DNA of 56,035 bases from NCBI GenBank assembly GCA_946528555.1, contig CAMMYS010000020.1, positions 1 to 56,035 on the forward strand, given 5' to 3'. The translations under genes and the position numbers were made by a program. Position 1 is the stretch's first letter. Every line of letters begins with the position of its first letter. This stretch comes from an uncultured Mycoplasmatota bacterium (GTDB lineage: Bacteria > Bacillota_I > Bacilli_A > RF39 > UBA660). Below, one piece after another: positions 7,707 through 17,095 of this stretch. The notes under the pieces are model-generated. The model searched no databases. It saw only the letters and a list, made by a program, of their open reading frames with translations, and had not been told where the DNA came from.

Positions 7707-9228
7707 AAATTACCCCCGGATATGTTGATATACCAATTGGAAGTCCTATCATAAACCATCCAATTAATACTACCAACCATATTATTGATATATAAATACT
7801 ATATGGAATTACCATTTTTGCACTTCCAAATATAGTAACTACATTTTCACTCTTATTATATTTTTCTAGTATTGCTACATATATTACAAAGAATACAAAT
7901 AATGGAGTTATTCCATTAGTCATAGCATCACCTGCTGAATAAACTATTTGAGCAAATTCAGGGCTAATACTAGCATTCATAAATAATGGTACTATTGATG
8001 CTGATAAAATAGACCATTTTAACATTGTATTTGTACAGAATAAGTTTGTAAGTGCAACAACTAATAAAGTAATAAATATTAATACACTACCTGTTACATT
8101 TAAACTTCCTAGTACTGTTGATGCAAAAGCAGTTATTACGGTTCCAATATTACTTTGTTCATATGCATTAATAAATAATGATGCAAAGAACATTAAAACT
8201 AATATATATCCTACTCCATCTAATGAATAAGATAAGCTTTCACTGACATCTTTTGAATTTCTAATTGTTTTAGCCATAAATCCATAACCAAAACCTATAA
8301 TTATAAATAATACTGTTACAATAAATACAAAACCTTGATTAAATAAAGATTTTGCTCCAAAAACCATATCTATATATTTAGTAGCACTATTATCAAGTAA
8401 TGCTCCTGATAATGGTAAATTTGGAATTATCATATATATAATAATTAATGAATATAATAAACCAAGACCTAATCCTACAATCAAACCTCTTAAATGTTTA
8501 TTTGTAATAGTAAATTCTTTTTCTTCATAGTCTATTCTTGGTAATCTTGGCATTATTTTCTTTTCAGTAATAAGTGTAAATACAAATGATGTTACTATTA
8601 ACATAACAATCATTAAAAATAATGCAAAGAATGTTCCTATTTTATAATTTGGATCAATTAATCTTGCTGCTTTCAATGTGTATGTAATAAGAGAACTATC
8701 AGTAGCAGTCATAAATATATTAATACTTGTACCAAATGCAAGTGAAGCAAATGTTGCAATTACTCCTCCTTGAGGATTTCTTCTACCATATTTAAATAAT
8801 AAAGCTCCTAAAGGAAGCATAATTACAAATCCAATATTTCCAACTAATGAAAATACTAAACTTATAAATATTAATAAAAATGTAACTGTATTCTTTTTAG
8901 TATTTTTAGTTAGCAATGTAAAAAATGCCTCTAAAAAACCACTCTTTTCCAACACTCCAATACCTATTAAAACAATTATTAATATAGGTAATGGTTCAAA
9001 ATTAATAAATCCACTAACTGCTGTAGTAAAAATATGTTTAAATCCACTTAAACTAAATAAGTTTCTAACTTCTACTACATTGTTTACTAGTTCATTTGTA
9101 ACTTTACTAACAGTAGTATATTCAGCTTGTACTTTTAATAAACTTAAAAATCCACTTAATAGAATAACTATTGCTGTTAAAAGAATACAAGTAACTACAG
9201 GACTTAACTTCTTTTTATTCTTAAACAT
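7696..9228 (-). CDS. AbgT-family transporter
   Basis: The 510-residue membrane protein has about a dozen hydrophobic segments. The N-terminal region contains FEPLPILIIVLIGIGVLEKSG, and later segments include GTSINIFMTATDS and TNLFCTNTMLKW. These match the AbgT family, which includes p-aminobenzoyl-glutamate importers and sulfonamide/antimetabolite exporters. Direction and substrate cannot be told from sequence. Its start codon shares one base with the stop of the DUF951 gene (TAATG), and its end overlaps ychF. A transporter between DUF951 and ychF is not part of the usual conserved cluster, so it is probably an insertion into this operon. Confidence 0.88.
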   Translation of the reverse strand: MFKNKKKLSPVVTCILLTAIVILLSGFLSLLKVQAEYTTVSKVTNELVNNVVEVRNLFSLSGFKHIFTTAVSGFINFEPLPILIIVLIGIGVLEKSGFLEAFFTLLTKNTKKNTVTFLLIFISLVFSLVGNIGFVIMLPLGALLFKYGRRNPQGGVIATFASLAFGTSINIFMTATDSSLITYTLKAARLIDPNYKIGTFFALFLMIVMLIVTSFVFTLITEKKIMPRLPRIDYEEKEFTITNKHLRGLIVGLGLGLLYSLIIIYMIIPNLPLSGALLDNSATKYIDMVFGAKSLFNQGFVFIVTVLFIIIGFGYGFMAKTIRNSKDVSESLSYSLDGVGYILVLMFFASLFINAYEQSNIGTVITAFASTVLGSLNVTGSVLIFITLLVVALTNLFCTNTMLKWSILSASIVPLFMNASISPEFAQIVYSAGDAMTNGITPLFVFFVIYVAILEKYNKSENVVTIFGSAKMVIPYSIYISIIWLVVLIGWFMIGLPIGISTYPGVIYGA

Positions 9229-9413
9229 TAGTATTCCTCTACTTTCTTCAATTTCTTATCAAATTCCATTCTATCCATCATAATACTTCTACCACAATGA
9301 ATACATTTAATTTTAATATCAACACCAACTCTAGTTATTTCCCATAAATTAGTACCACATGGATGTTGTTTTTTCATAATAACTTTACTTCCTAATTTAT
9401 ATTCTTTATTCAT
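9228..9413 (-). CDS. DUF951 family protein
   Basis: A 61-residue basic protein starting MNKEYKLGSKVIMKKQHPCG. The pattern of a short beta barrel with PCGTNLWEI and CIHCGR (two Cys pairs) fits DUF951 (YyaE/YyzM type), a family of unknown function usually linked to spo0J and ychF. The ATG at 9413 follows the parB stop by one base. The longer reading from 9425 would overlap parB. Translation is likely coupled to parB, since no strong ribosome site is visible. Confidence 0.88.
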   Translation of the reverse strand: MNKEYKLGSKVIMKKQHPCGTNLWEITRVGVDIKIKCIHCGRSIMMDRMEFDKKLKKVEEY

Positions 9414-9414
9414 A

Positions 9415-10302
9415 TTAATCCACATCTACTTTAATATCTAAAATATCTAATATTCTTTCTAAATCTTTTTCACTATTAAAAGGAATAACTATTTTATTGT
9501 TTTTAATTCTTACTCTGTTACCAATTCTATCTGTCATAGCATCTTCAACAAAATCATATTTTTTATTATCATTTGCTCTAACAATTGGATGTTTTTTTGG
9601 AATATTTGGATTACTTGCTAATTCTTCTAATTCTCTAACAGTCATTCTTTTACTTTTAATTTTTTCTACTAATGAATTAACTGTTTCTTCATCTTCTATT
9701 TTGCTTAATACTTTAGCATGTCCCATAGTAATAGTACCTGCTATTACATCACCTTTAACATTATCAGGTAAATTTAATAAACCTAACATATTAGTTATAT
9801 GACTTCTACTTTTACCTAATCTTTTAGCAAGTTCTTCTTGTGTTATATTTAAAACTTCAATTAATTTTGAATATGCTTCTGCTTCTTCAATAGCAGTTAA
9901 GTCTTCTCTTTGAATATTTTCAAGAAGAGCTATTTGCATCATATCATTATCACTAAAATCTTTAATAATAGCTGGTATTTTATCTAAACCTGCTAATTTA
10001 CTAGCTTTAGTTCTTCTTTCACCTGCTACTATTTCATAACCTTTTACACTTTTAGTAACAATAATTGGTTCTAATACACCATATTCTTTAATTGAATCTG
10101 CTAATTCTTGTAATTTTTCTTGATCAAAATTTTGTCTTGGTTGATATGGATTACTTCTTAATTCATCTATATTCAACATTACAATATCGTCTTCTTTAGC
10201 AGTTTCAACTATTTCATCTAATTGATCTAATGGATTAGAATATAATGATTCATTAGAAAATAGTTGTTCTAATCCTTTTCCTAATCTCTTATTTGTTTCC
10301 AT
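9415..10302 (-). CDS. parB: Chromosome partitioning protein ParB/Spo0J
   Basis: The 295-residue length is normal. The order is: N-terminal ParA-interacting segment, then a ParB/Srx CTPase domain with RSNPYQPRQNF, the GERRTKASK motif that binds CTP, the QREDLTAIEEA region, a helix-turn-helix (TQEELAKRLGKSRSHITNMLGLL), and a C-terminal dimer domain. It loads on parS sites near oriC and recruits SMC. The ATG at 10302 lies ten bases after AGAGGTGA inside parA; a TTG three codons upstream is too close to that site. It overlaps the parA end by 14 bases. No parS site was found by eye in the window. Confidence 0.95.
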   Translation of the reverse strand: METNKRLGKGLEQLFSNESLYSNPLDQLDEIVETAKEDDIVMLNIDELRSNPYQPRQNFDQEKLQELADSIKEYGVLEPIIVTKSVKGYEIVAGERRTKASKLAGLDKIPAIIKDFSDNDMMQIALLENIQREDLTAIEEAEAYSKLIEVLNITQEELAKRLGKSRSHITNMLGLLNLPDNVKGDVIAGTITMGHAKVLSKIEDEETVNSLVEKIKSKRMTVRELEELASNPNIPKKHPIVRANDNKKYDFVEDAMTDRIGNRVRIKNNKIVIPFNSEKDLERILDILDIKVDVD

Positions 10303-11077
10303 TTCTTTCAATCACCTCTTTAGCTAAATTTAAATATGCTAAGGCTCCTTTACTTTTTGGATCATATTCAATAATAGGTTTTCCATGTGATGGAGCTTCT
10401 ACTAATTTAACAAGTCTAGGTATTATAGTGCTAAATACTTTTTCACTAAAGAATTTTCTTACATCTTCAACAACTTCTAAACCAAGTAAAGTTCTTCCAT
10501 CTAACATTGTAAGTAAAACTCCTTCAATATCTAAATTTGGATTAATTTTCTTTTGTACATTTAATACAGTTTTTAAAAGCAAATTAACTCCTTCAAGACT
10601 ATAGTATTCACATTGAACAGGTATTAAAACAGAATCAGATGCTGCTAAAGCATTTGTTGTTAATACTCCAAGTGATGGAGGACAATCTATAATAATATAA
10701 TCATATCTATCTCTTATTGTTTCAATTTGTTTCTTAAGTTGTTCTGTCATAACAAACTTTCTATCTTGCATACTAATTTGCATAAGTTCTAATTCAGCAC
10801 CTGCTAAATCAATAACAGCTGGAACAATACTTAAGTTCTTAAATGGTGTTTTAATAATTGCATCTTTTATTTCACAATTATTAGTAATAACATCATAAAT
10901 ACTCTTTTTAATTTTAGACCTTTCTATTCCTAAACCTGTAGTAGTATTACTTTGGGAATCTAAATCAATTAATAAAACTTTTTGACCTAAATGTCCTAAT
11001 GAACTAGATAAGTTTATACTAGTTGTTGTCTTTCCTACTCCGCCTTTTTGATTTACTAATGATATAACTTTTCCCAT
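10289..11077 (-). CDS. parA: Chromosome partitioning ATPase ParA/Soj
   Basis: The 262-residue deviant-Walker ATPase has NQKGGVGKTTTS at the N-terminus, DLDSQSNTTTG, and IIIDCPPSLGVLT. It cycles between DNA-bound dimer and monomer and works with ParB in origin segregation and replication control. The ATG at 11077 is chosen because AAGGAAGG lies eight bases before it and because family members begin directly with the GKVISLVNQKGG strand; the longer reading adds an unrelated tail. It is the first gene of a parA-parB-DUF951-AbgT-ychF unit. A TGTTAAAAT extended -10 upstream may be its promoter. Confidence 0.96.
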   Translation of the reverse strand: MGKVISLVNQKGGVGKTTTSINLSSSLGHLGQKVLLIDLDSQSNTTTGLGIERSKIKKSIYDVITNNCEIKDAIIKTPFKNLSIVPAVIDLAGAELELMQISMQDRKFVMTEQLKKQIETIRDRYDYIIIDCPPSLGVLTTNALAASDSVLIPVQCEYYSLEGVNLLLKTVLNVQKKINPNLDIEGVLLTMLDGRTLLGLEVVEDVRKFFSEKVFSTIIPRLVKLVEAPSHGKPIIEYDPKSKGALAYLNLAKEVIERNGNK

Positions 11078-11159
11078 ACTGCATACCTTCCTTATCAACA
11101 TATATTTTAACACACAAAACATCTTTTTGAAATAATATTATTATAAATAATTATAAATA

Positions 11160-11190
11160 AAAATAAAAGCATGAAATTATCTTTTCATGC
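11160..11190 (-). terminator. Terminator overlapping the stop codon of the HEXXH protein gene
   Basis: Read on the minus strand, GCATGAAA (11190-11183) pairs with TTTCATGC (11176-11169), followed by TTTTATTTTT. The TAA stop (11179-11177) lies in the loop, so the last sense codons form part of the stem. Confidence 0.88.
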
Positions 11191-12139
11191 TCATATTGTT
11201 TTTTAATTGTTCACCTAAATATTCAATAGATTTTACTATATCTTCATCTTCTATGTCATCTTTATGTAAAATGTAATTCAAACTATCAAAATCATCTAGT
11301 TTATTTAATTTTCTATTAAATTCATCTATATTCTTTAATGATATACCACCATTTTTATATTCATAATACTCATAAATAGCAGTTGTTATTGCAAGAAAAT
11401 ATTTAATATCATCTTCCATTAGGAATCTTAATCTTTCAGTATCTTCTGATGATCTTTCTTCATAATCAAGATTCATTCCTTTTAGAGCTTCCTTCATAGT
11501 AAAAATCATTTCATTTAAATCAAAAGCAGTATCTAAAAATACACCTATTCTTTCATCTATACAACGATTATTCTCTAATTGATTAACTTCTTTAGTTCTT
11601 AAAAAATCAAATAATAAGAATTCATAGAATATTGGTACCATTTCAGAAAGAAATTGTTTATCAGTATTTTCATCTTCATAACAATTTGTTGTATGAAAGA
11701 ATTCATGTACAAATGAATATACATCATAAAGATTATGATCAAGTGGTATATGTATATTTAATAGATTCTTTTCCTTAAATGTTTCCATATCAACATAAGG
11801 TTCATCATCTATATCATGTTCACTTAATATATCCATTTCACCACTAATAAATAATCTATCAAATTCTTTCCTATATTTAGGATTCAATGAATCTAAAAAC
11901 TCATATACTAATTCTAAAGTATCTGTAAGTGAATAATAATCTTCAAACTCAGTATCTCCAGCATAAACTTCAGAAGCACTATTATATGCAACTTCTATTC
12001 TTCTTTCTAATTCTTCCATATTATCTCTAAAGAATTCAGCAAAAAGATCTTCTTCATTTTCAACAAGAACTTGCATCATTAAATCTATATCTTCTTGAGT
12101 TATTTCATCATCAATTATTTCTTTATCATTTAAATCCAT
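11177..12139 (-). CDS. Acidic protein with HEXXH zinc-peptidase-like motif
   Basis: The 320-residue product is rich in Asp/Glu and I do not recognise a named family. Residues 145-149 read HEFFH, an HEXXH zinc-binding motif, and Glu166 in LSEMVPIFYEFLLF follows in a helix. This arrangement recalls the gluzincin core of M3-type peptidases (HEXXH, then a Glu in a downstream helix), but the sequence is much shorter than PepF/thimet peptidases and no signal peptide is seen. It lies one base after the FAD enzyme gene and ends at a strong terminator, so it belongs to the acyltransferase/acyl-CoA synthetase/FAD enzyme operon. Peptidase activity is inference. Confidence 0.75.
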   Translation of the reverse strand: MDLNDKEIIDDEITQEDIDLMMQVLVENEEDLFAEFFRDNMEELERRIEVAYNSASEVYAGDTEFEDYYSLTDTLELVYEFLDSLNPKYRKEFDRLFISGEMDILSEHDIDDEPYVDMETFKEKNLLNIHIPLDHNLYDVYSFVHEFFHTTNCYEDENTDKQFLSEMVPIFYEFLLFDFLRTKEVNQLENNRCIDERIGVFLDTAFDLNEMIFTMKEALKGMNLDYEERSSEDTERLRFLMEDDIKYFLAITTAIYEYYEYKNGGISLKNIDEFNRKLNKLDDFDSLNYILHKDDIEDEDIVKSIEYLGEQLKNNMSMKR

Positions 12140-12140
12140 A

Positions 12141-13514
12141 TTATTTCTTTCCTAAAATGTCTCTTGCTACGTAAACACCACTAGCTGATGCATGTGATAA
12201 TGAGTGAGTTACTCCACTACCATCACCTATTACATATAATCCTTTATATTTAGTTTCTAAATTTTCATCAATGTCTACTTCCATGTTATAGAATTTTACT
12301 TCTACACCATAAAGAAGTGTATCATCATTAGCAGTACCTGGTGCTATTTTATCTAAAGCATAAATCATTTCAATAATATCATCTAATATTCTCTTTGGTA
12401 AAACAAGACTTAAATCTCCTGGAGTAGCATTTAATGTTGGAACAACAATTCCTTCATTTACTCTTTTTTCTGTACTTCTACGTCCTCTAATTAAATCACC
12501 GAAACGTTGAACAAGTACTCCTCCACCTAACATATTTGAAAGTCTTGCAATGCTTTCACCATAACCATTGCTATCTTTAAATGGTTCTGAAAAATGTTTA
12601 GCAACAAGTAGTGCAAAGTTAGTATTATCAGTATGTTTTGAAACATCTTCATAACTATGTCCATTAACAGTTACAATACCATTTGTATTTTCAGTAACTA
12701 CAATACCATGTGGGTTCATACAAAATGTTCTTACATTGTCTTCATATGTTTCAGTTTTATATACAATTTTACTTTCATATAATTCATCTGTTAAATGAGA
12801 GAAAATTACATGTGGAAGTTCAACTCTAACTCCAATATCTACTCTATTTGAAAGTGTTTGAATATCTAATTTTTTACATACATTTTCCATCCATTTGCTT
12901 CCACTTCTTCCAACAGAAACAATGCATTTTGGAGAAACATATTTAGATTTTTCAGTTGTAATAACATATTTATCATCTTCAATATCTATTGTTTCAACTG
13001 GTGTATCAAAGAAGAAATCAATTTTATCTTTCATTTGATTATATAAATTTTCTAAAACAGTATAATTCTTATCTGTTCCAAGGTGTCTTACAGATGCATT
13101 TAATAATTTTAATTTATTTTGCATACAAACTTTTTTTAATTCTGTTCCTGCTGTTGAATATAATTTTGTTCCAGCTCCACCATTTTTCATATTGATATCA
13201 TCAACATAATTCATTAAATCAATAGCTTCTTGAGCACCAATATGTTCATATAAAGTACCACCAAAATCATTAGTAATATTATATTTTCCATCAGAGTGAG
13301 CTCCAGCTCCACCAAAACCACTCATAATAGAACAGCTTTTACATTTAATACACTCTTTTACTTTCTTATCAGCAAGAGGACAATATCTTTTACTTAATTC
13401 TTTTCCTGCTTCAAATACAGCTATTTTTAATTTAGGAGCTTTTGTCATTAATTCATAAGCACTAAATATTCCTCCAGGACCTGCTCCAATTATTATTACA
13501 TCATATTTTTTCAT
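12141..13514 (-). CDS. FAD-dependent oxidoreductase of the COG2509 type
   Basis: The 457-residue flavoprotein begins with a Rossmann dinucleotide motif, DVIIIGAGPGGIFSAYEL, then has a Cys-rich segment (CPLADKKVKECIKCKSCSIMSGFGGAG) and a C-terminal FAD segment GLYVIGDGSGVTHSL. The four or more cysteines close to the N-terminus are typical of this uncharacterised dehydrogenase family and may hold a metal or Fe-S centre; that is inference. The ATG directly abuts the TAA of the acyl-CoA synthetase gene (TAAATG), so the two are translationally linked. The substrate is unknown; the context suggests an acyl or lipid-related intermediate. Confidence 0.88.
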   Translation of the reverse strand: MKKYDVIIIGAGPGGIFSAYELMTKAPKLKIAVFEAGKELSKRYCPLADKKVKECIKCKSCSIMSGFGGAGAHSDGKYNITNDFGGTLYEHIGAQEAIDLMNYVDDINMKNGGAGTKLYSTAGTELKKVCMQNKLKLLNASVRHLGTDKNYTVLENLYNQMKDKIDFFFDTPVETIDIEDDKYVITTEKSKYVSPKCIVSVGRSGSKWMENVCKKLDIQTLSNRVDIGVRVELPHVIFSHLTDELYESKIVYKTETYEDNVRTFCMNPHGIVVTENTNGIVTVNGHSYEDVSKHTDNTNFALLVAKHFSEPFKDSNGYGESIARLSNMLGGGVLVQRFGDLIRGRRSTEKRVNEGIVVPTLNATPGDLSLVLPKRILDDIIEMIYALDKIAPGTANDDTLLYGVEVKFYNMEVDIDENLETKYKGLYVIGDGSGVTHSLSHASASGVYVARDILGKK

Positions 13515-15368
13515 TTATTTACCCACCTTTACTAACTTTAATAATTTGTTTTTTAATTTGTTAATTCTATTTTCTTTTCTTTGAATTTTCTTCAATAATC
13601 TTATAACTCTTTTATCAGAAGTATCATATTGATTAACCTCAGGCTTTTCCTCTTTTTTGCCTTCTTTTGATTCTTTTTCTAGTTCTCTATAAGCAACTTT
13701 TCCAACAAGAGTTTTAGGTAAATCATTTTTAAATTCATACTCATATGGTAAAGCATATTTAGCTAAGTTTTTTGCACAATGCTCTTTAATACTTTTTTCT
13801 ACATCTTTTGTATATTTAACATTTTCTTTTAAAACTATATATGCCTTAGCAACTTGCACTTTATGTGGGTGTGGTATTCCAATTACTACACTTGTAAATA
13901 CATCAGGATGGGAGTTAATAACTTGTTCAATATAACTTGGATATACATTATAACCACTTGAAACTATCATACGTTTAATTCTTTGTTTGTAATATACATA
14001 ACCATCTTCATCCATATAAGCCATATCACCAGTATGTAACCAAGATTTACCATCCTCATGTTTTTGTATAGCTTTTATAGTTTCTTCAATATTATTTAAA
14101 TATCCTAACATTACTGTTGGCCCACTAATACATAGTTCGCCCTCTACTCCAGGCTTAACTTCAACATGAGTACCTGGTTTTACTATCTTATAGTATGTAT
14201 CTGGGAATGGAATACCAATAGTACCATCTCTATATCCACCAGTTGGTGTTAAACATGTTGCTGCACTTGCTTCAGTAAGACCATATCCAATTCTTACTTC
14301 TGCTATTGATCCATGATCATGTAAATAATCATCAACTTTATGTTTTAAATCAGCAGACATATAATCTCCACCAGAAACAGCACACGTCAAAAATGCCAAA
14401 TCTTTTTTACCTAAATTTGATTCAGCTAATTGTTCAAATAATGTTGGAACCATACATATAATATTTGGTTCATATTTTTTAAGAGTTTTAATTAATATTT
14501 TTGGTCCAAAATCTGGTACAAGTATTATTTTCATTCCACAGCATAATGGTGTATGTATACAAACTCCTAAACCAAAACCATGAAATATTGGTAGAACTGC
14601 TAGAATAGAAACTCCTTCTCCAGTTTGTTCTACCATTAAAGCACACTGCATAGCAAGTGCATTAAAGTTTTTGTTTGAAAGTAATATTCCTTTTGGATCA
14701 CCACTAGTTCCACCACTATATAGAATTACTGCTGGATCAGATGCTTTCTTAATTACTAATGTATCTCCATCATAATCATAACCATAATTTAGAAATTCAT
14801 TCCATGTCATGATATCATCAGTTAATTCTATTTTAGGAACTTTTCCTCTAGATTTATATTTATAAAGAATCTTTTTAATTGGTTTTAAATTATCACCAAC
14901 TGATCCAATAACTACTTTTTTTACATTTGTATTATCTATAATATTACGCACTTTATCATAAACTAAATCAAGTACAAATAATAATTTACTATCACTTTCA
15001 TTTAGATATTTTTCAATCTCATTTTCTGCTGATAATGGATGTACCATTGCAGCTATAGCTCCCACCATATTAATTGCATAAAACATAATAATAGCAGATG
15101 GTGTATTTGGCATACATATAGTTACTTTATCTCCATCTTTAATACCTTGTGTTTTTAAAGATTTAGCAGCAGATCTTATTCTTTCATAAAAATCTCTATA
15201 TGTAATTTGGCCACCATAGTATTCACATGCAATACTTTCAGGATATCTAGCAACTGCTTCTAAAAAATATCCTACCATTGATGAATCACTATATTTTAAA
15301 TTTGCATTAACTCCTTCTTTATAAAATCTTACCCATGGAGTGTTATTCTTTAATTTTGATTGTTTCAT
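13515..15368 (-). CDS. AMP-forming acyl-CoA synthetase (long-chain fatty-acid CoA ligase type)
   Basis: The 617-residue adenylate-forming enzyme has the ATP loop LYSGGTSGDPKGILLS, the GYGLTEAS motif, the hinge motif TGDMAYMDEDGYVYYKQRIKRM and SSGYNVYPSYIEQVI. The catalytic Lys of the C-terminal domain is probably the one in LPKTLVGKVAYRELE. It activates a carboxylic acid through acyl-AMP to acyl-CoA; chain length is not readable. A Lys-rich coiled tail of about 50 residues follows the enzyme domain and is atypical. The gene overlaps the upstream acyltransferase-like gene by 26 bases and abuts the FAD enzyme gene, so these three form a tight operon. Confidence 0.93.
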   Translation of the reverse strand: MKQSKLKNNTPWVRFYKEGVNANLKYSDSSMVGYFLEAVARYPESIACEYYGGQITYRDFYERIRSAAKSLKTQGIKDGDKVTICMPNTPSAIIMFYAINMVGAIAAMVHPLSAENEIEKYLNESDSKLLFVLDLVYDKVRNIIDNTNVKKVVIGSVGDNLKPIKKILYKYKSRGKVPKIELTDDIMTWNEFLNYGYDYDGDTLVIKKASDPAVILYSGGTSGDPKGILLSNKNFNALAMQCALMVEQTGEGVSILAVLPIFHGFGLGVCIHTPLCCGMKIILVPDFGPKILIKTLKKYEPNIICMVPTLFEQLAESNLGKKDLAFLTCAVSGGDYMSADLKHKVDDYLHDHGSIAEVRIGYGLTEASAATCLTPTGGYRDGTIGIPFPDTYYKIVKPGTHVEVKPGVEGELCISGPTVMLGYLNNIEETIKAIQKHEDGKSWLHTGDMAYMDEDGYVYYKQRIKRMIVSSGYNVYPSYIEQVINSHPDVFTSVVIGIPHPHKVQVAKAYIVLKENVKYTKDVEKSIKEHCAKNLAKYALPYEYEFKNDLPKTLVGKVAYRELEKESKEGKKEEKPEVNQYDTSDKRVIRLLKKIQRKENRINKLKNKLLKLVKVGK

Positions 15369-16203
15369 CGGCTCTGCCCTCTAATAGCTCAGGGTTACTA
15401 ATTATATATTGTAATAGTTGAACAGATTTAGCAAAATAATAACCATCAGCAATTCTTTCATCTAAATTAATACCAAATTCACACAATTTTCTAACCTCTT
15501 TTTTACCATTTATAATAACTTCTTCTTCCTTTACTTCTCCCATTGTAGCAAGTGAACTAGAATTACCAAAATCTGTAATATTATGGAAAATAGCACCACA
15601 ATGAATAGCACCTAAATTTGAAAGAATAATACTACTGTAATAAATATTATCTTCTGCTATTGAATTTGGAAGAATACCTTTTTTATCCATCCACTTTAAA
15701 ACACCAATAATTGGTACTCTAACAATATTAGGTTGATGACCTAACATGTCTATTACTTTATTGCCACCTTTTACTTCAACATCTTTGCCTTTATTTTTTC
15801 TAATCTTTTCTATTTTTTCAGTTAATTTTTTAGTAATTGATTCTAAATTGTCATCTTTATCAACTCTAACTACTAACATTAATTCTTCTGCTTTGTCTTC
15901 AAAAGCAACTTTTGCAACAAAAGCAATATCTACATACTTATGTTCAAATATATGTCTATCTTGGACAAATCTATTTAAATATGGTCTATTATAAAATGTC
16001 TTAGCAACAGCTGTTACTACAGCATTAAAAAAAGTATAATGCTCTCCTTTTTTCTTTTTCTTAGCTAAATAGTCCATTAGTTCAGTAACATCTATTTTTT
16101 GATTTATATAAACATCACTAACACTCCTATTTGGCTTTATATCAATTGCTAATTGATTCATTCCATTAAAATCTTTTACTCTACGCGCATAATCTCTTCT
16201 CAT
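15343..16203 (-). CDS. E2/CAT-like acyltransferase with altered catalytic motif
   Basis: The 286-residue product resembles the catalytic domain of 2-oxoacid dehydrogenase E2 or chloramphenicol acetyltransferase: an N-terminal NRSVSDVYINQKIDVTELMDYL strand, the FFNAVVTAVAKTFYNRPYLNR helix, and a C-terminal motif. There is no lipoyl domain and no E1-binding domain. The usual HxxxDG motif reads ERIADG (about residues 249-254), so by eye the catalytic His is Glu while the Asp-Gly is kept. The enzyme may use another chemistry or be a binding partner. The gene overlaps the acyl-CoA synthetase and probably acts on its acyl-CoA product. Confidence 0.82.
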   Translation of the reverse strand: MRRDYARRVKDFNGMNQLAIDIKPNRSVSDVYINQKIDVTELMDYLAKKKKKGEHYTFFNAVVTAVAKTFYNRPYLNRFVQDRHIFEHKYVDIAFVAKVAFEDKAEELMLVVRVDKDDNLESITKKLTEKIEKIRKNKGKDVEVKGGNKVIDMLGHQPNIVRVPIIGVLKWMDKKGILPNSIAEDNIYYSSIILSNLGAIHCGAIFHNITDFGNSSSLATMGEVKEEEVIINGKKEVRKLCEFGINLDERIADGYYFAKSVQLLQYIISNPELLEGRADETIKIKE

Positions 16204-16225
16204 AATTATCTACCTCACAAAATAA

Positions 16226-16645
16226 TTATAAAGAAAAAAACAAAAATGTGCAATAAAAAAGACTATTGCTAGTCATTATTAAAGGATTCAAATTATTAAC
16301 AATAATTGCAATAATCAATAAAACGATTATTAAATATTTATATTTAGTTAAAATATGCATAATAAATTTTTCAGTATTATATTTATTTTTAATAATATCT
16401 AATATTAATAATATAAATGTTATAATCATTAATATAAATAATGGTATTGATAAAAAATTCATCTTAATAGCATCTATTATTTTAAAATGAATTAAATATC
16501 TAAATGCTCTAGTAAGTCCACATCCAGGGCATGCAATACCTAGATATTTTTGAAAAATGCATTCAAATAAATTATGATTTAAAAATACATAAAAAAGTAT
16601 CATAAAGATACTTATTATAATTATTTTTGAAATTCTATTTTTCAT
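16226..16645 (-). CDS. DUF2752 small membrane protein
   Basis: The 139-residue membrane protein has three to four hydrophobic segments. The motif ACPGCGLTRAFRYLIHF after the first segment is the hallmark of DUF2752, a family of unknown function. The start codon shares a base with the stop of the TM2 gene (TAATG). DUF2752 and TM2 proteins often occur side by side, so a shared role at the membrane is likely. The acyltransferase-like gene begins 22 bases downstream, so the transcript may continue. Confidence 0.9.
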   Translation of the reverse strand: MKNRISKIIIISIFMILFYVFLNHNLFECIFQKYLGIACPGCGLTRAFRYLIHFKIIDAIKMNFLSIPLFILMIITFILLILDIIKNKYNTEKFIMHILTKYKYLIIVLLIIAIIVNNLNPLIMTSNSLFYCTFLFFSL

Positions 16646-17037
16646 TAATCCCCTAAAGGAACACCATTTGCATCAACATTAATAGATCCAGTTAAAATTA
16701 AAATTCCTTCTATTAATCCCCAAATGCCAGATACAGCTGCACCAACTCCACATGTTAATAATGAAATTAATAATTGTGCAATTGCTTTTCCAGTATATCC
16801 TAAATAAAAATTATGTACTCCAAGGCTTCCTAAGAAAATTCCAAGTAATCCAGCAGCCATTTTAGATTTTTGATTTGGATATTGTCCTCCATTATTAGGT
16901 TGTTGATATGTTGGTTGTGCTTGTTGTGTTGGTTGTGCTTGTTGTGTTGGTTGTTGATTTTGAGCAGTACCACACTTTGGACAAAACTCATCTTTGTCCT
17001 TTAATTGATTTCCACAATTACTACAAAATTTTGCCAT
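16645..17037 (-). CDS. Zinc-ribbon and TM2-domain membrane protein
   Basis: The 130-residue product starts MAKFCSNCGNQLKDKDEFCPKCG, a double CxxC zinc ribbon. A Gln/Pro linker with the unit TQQAQP repeated follows, then a TM2 domain with two hydrophobic helices around LGSLGVHNFYLGY. TM2 proteins are small inner-membrane proteins of unknown biochemical role. The ATG at 17037 is chosen because GAGGAGG precedes it by six bases; the longer frame start six codons upstream has no such support. It is the first gene of a unit with the DUF2752 gene. Confidence 0.92.
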   Translation of the reverse strand: MAKFCSNCGNQLKDKDEFCPKCGTAQNQQPTQQAQPTQQAQPTYQQPNNGGQYPNQKSKMAAGLLGIFLGSLGVHNFYLGYTGKAIAQLLISLLTCGVGAAVSGIWGLIEGILILTGSINVDANGVPLGD

Positions 17038-17095
17038 AATAATCCTCCTCTTCAATATAATAATATCATTATTTTTTTATTAAAACAATTTATTT

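Noticed and set aside
9415..11077. parS site near parAB
   Set aside because: No sequence close to the parS consensus was found by eye in or near the genes; it may lie outside the window.
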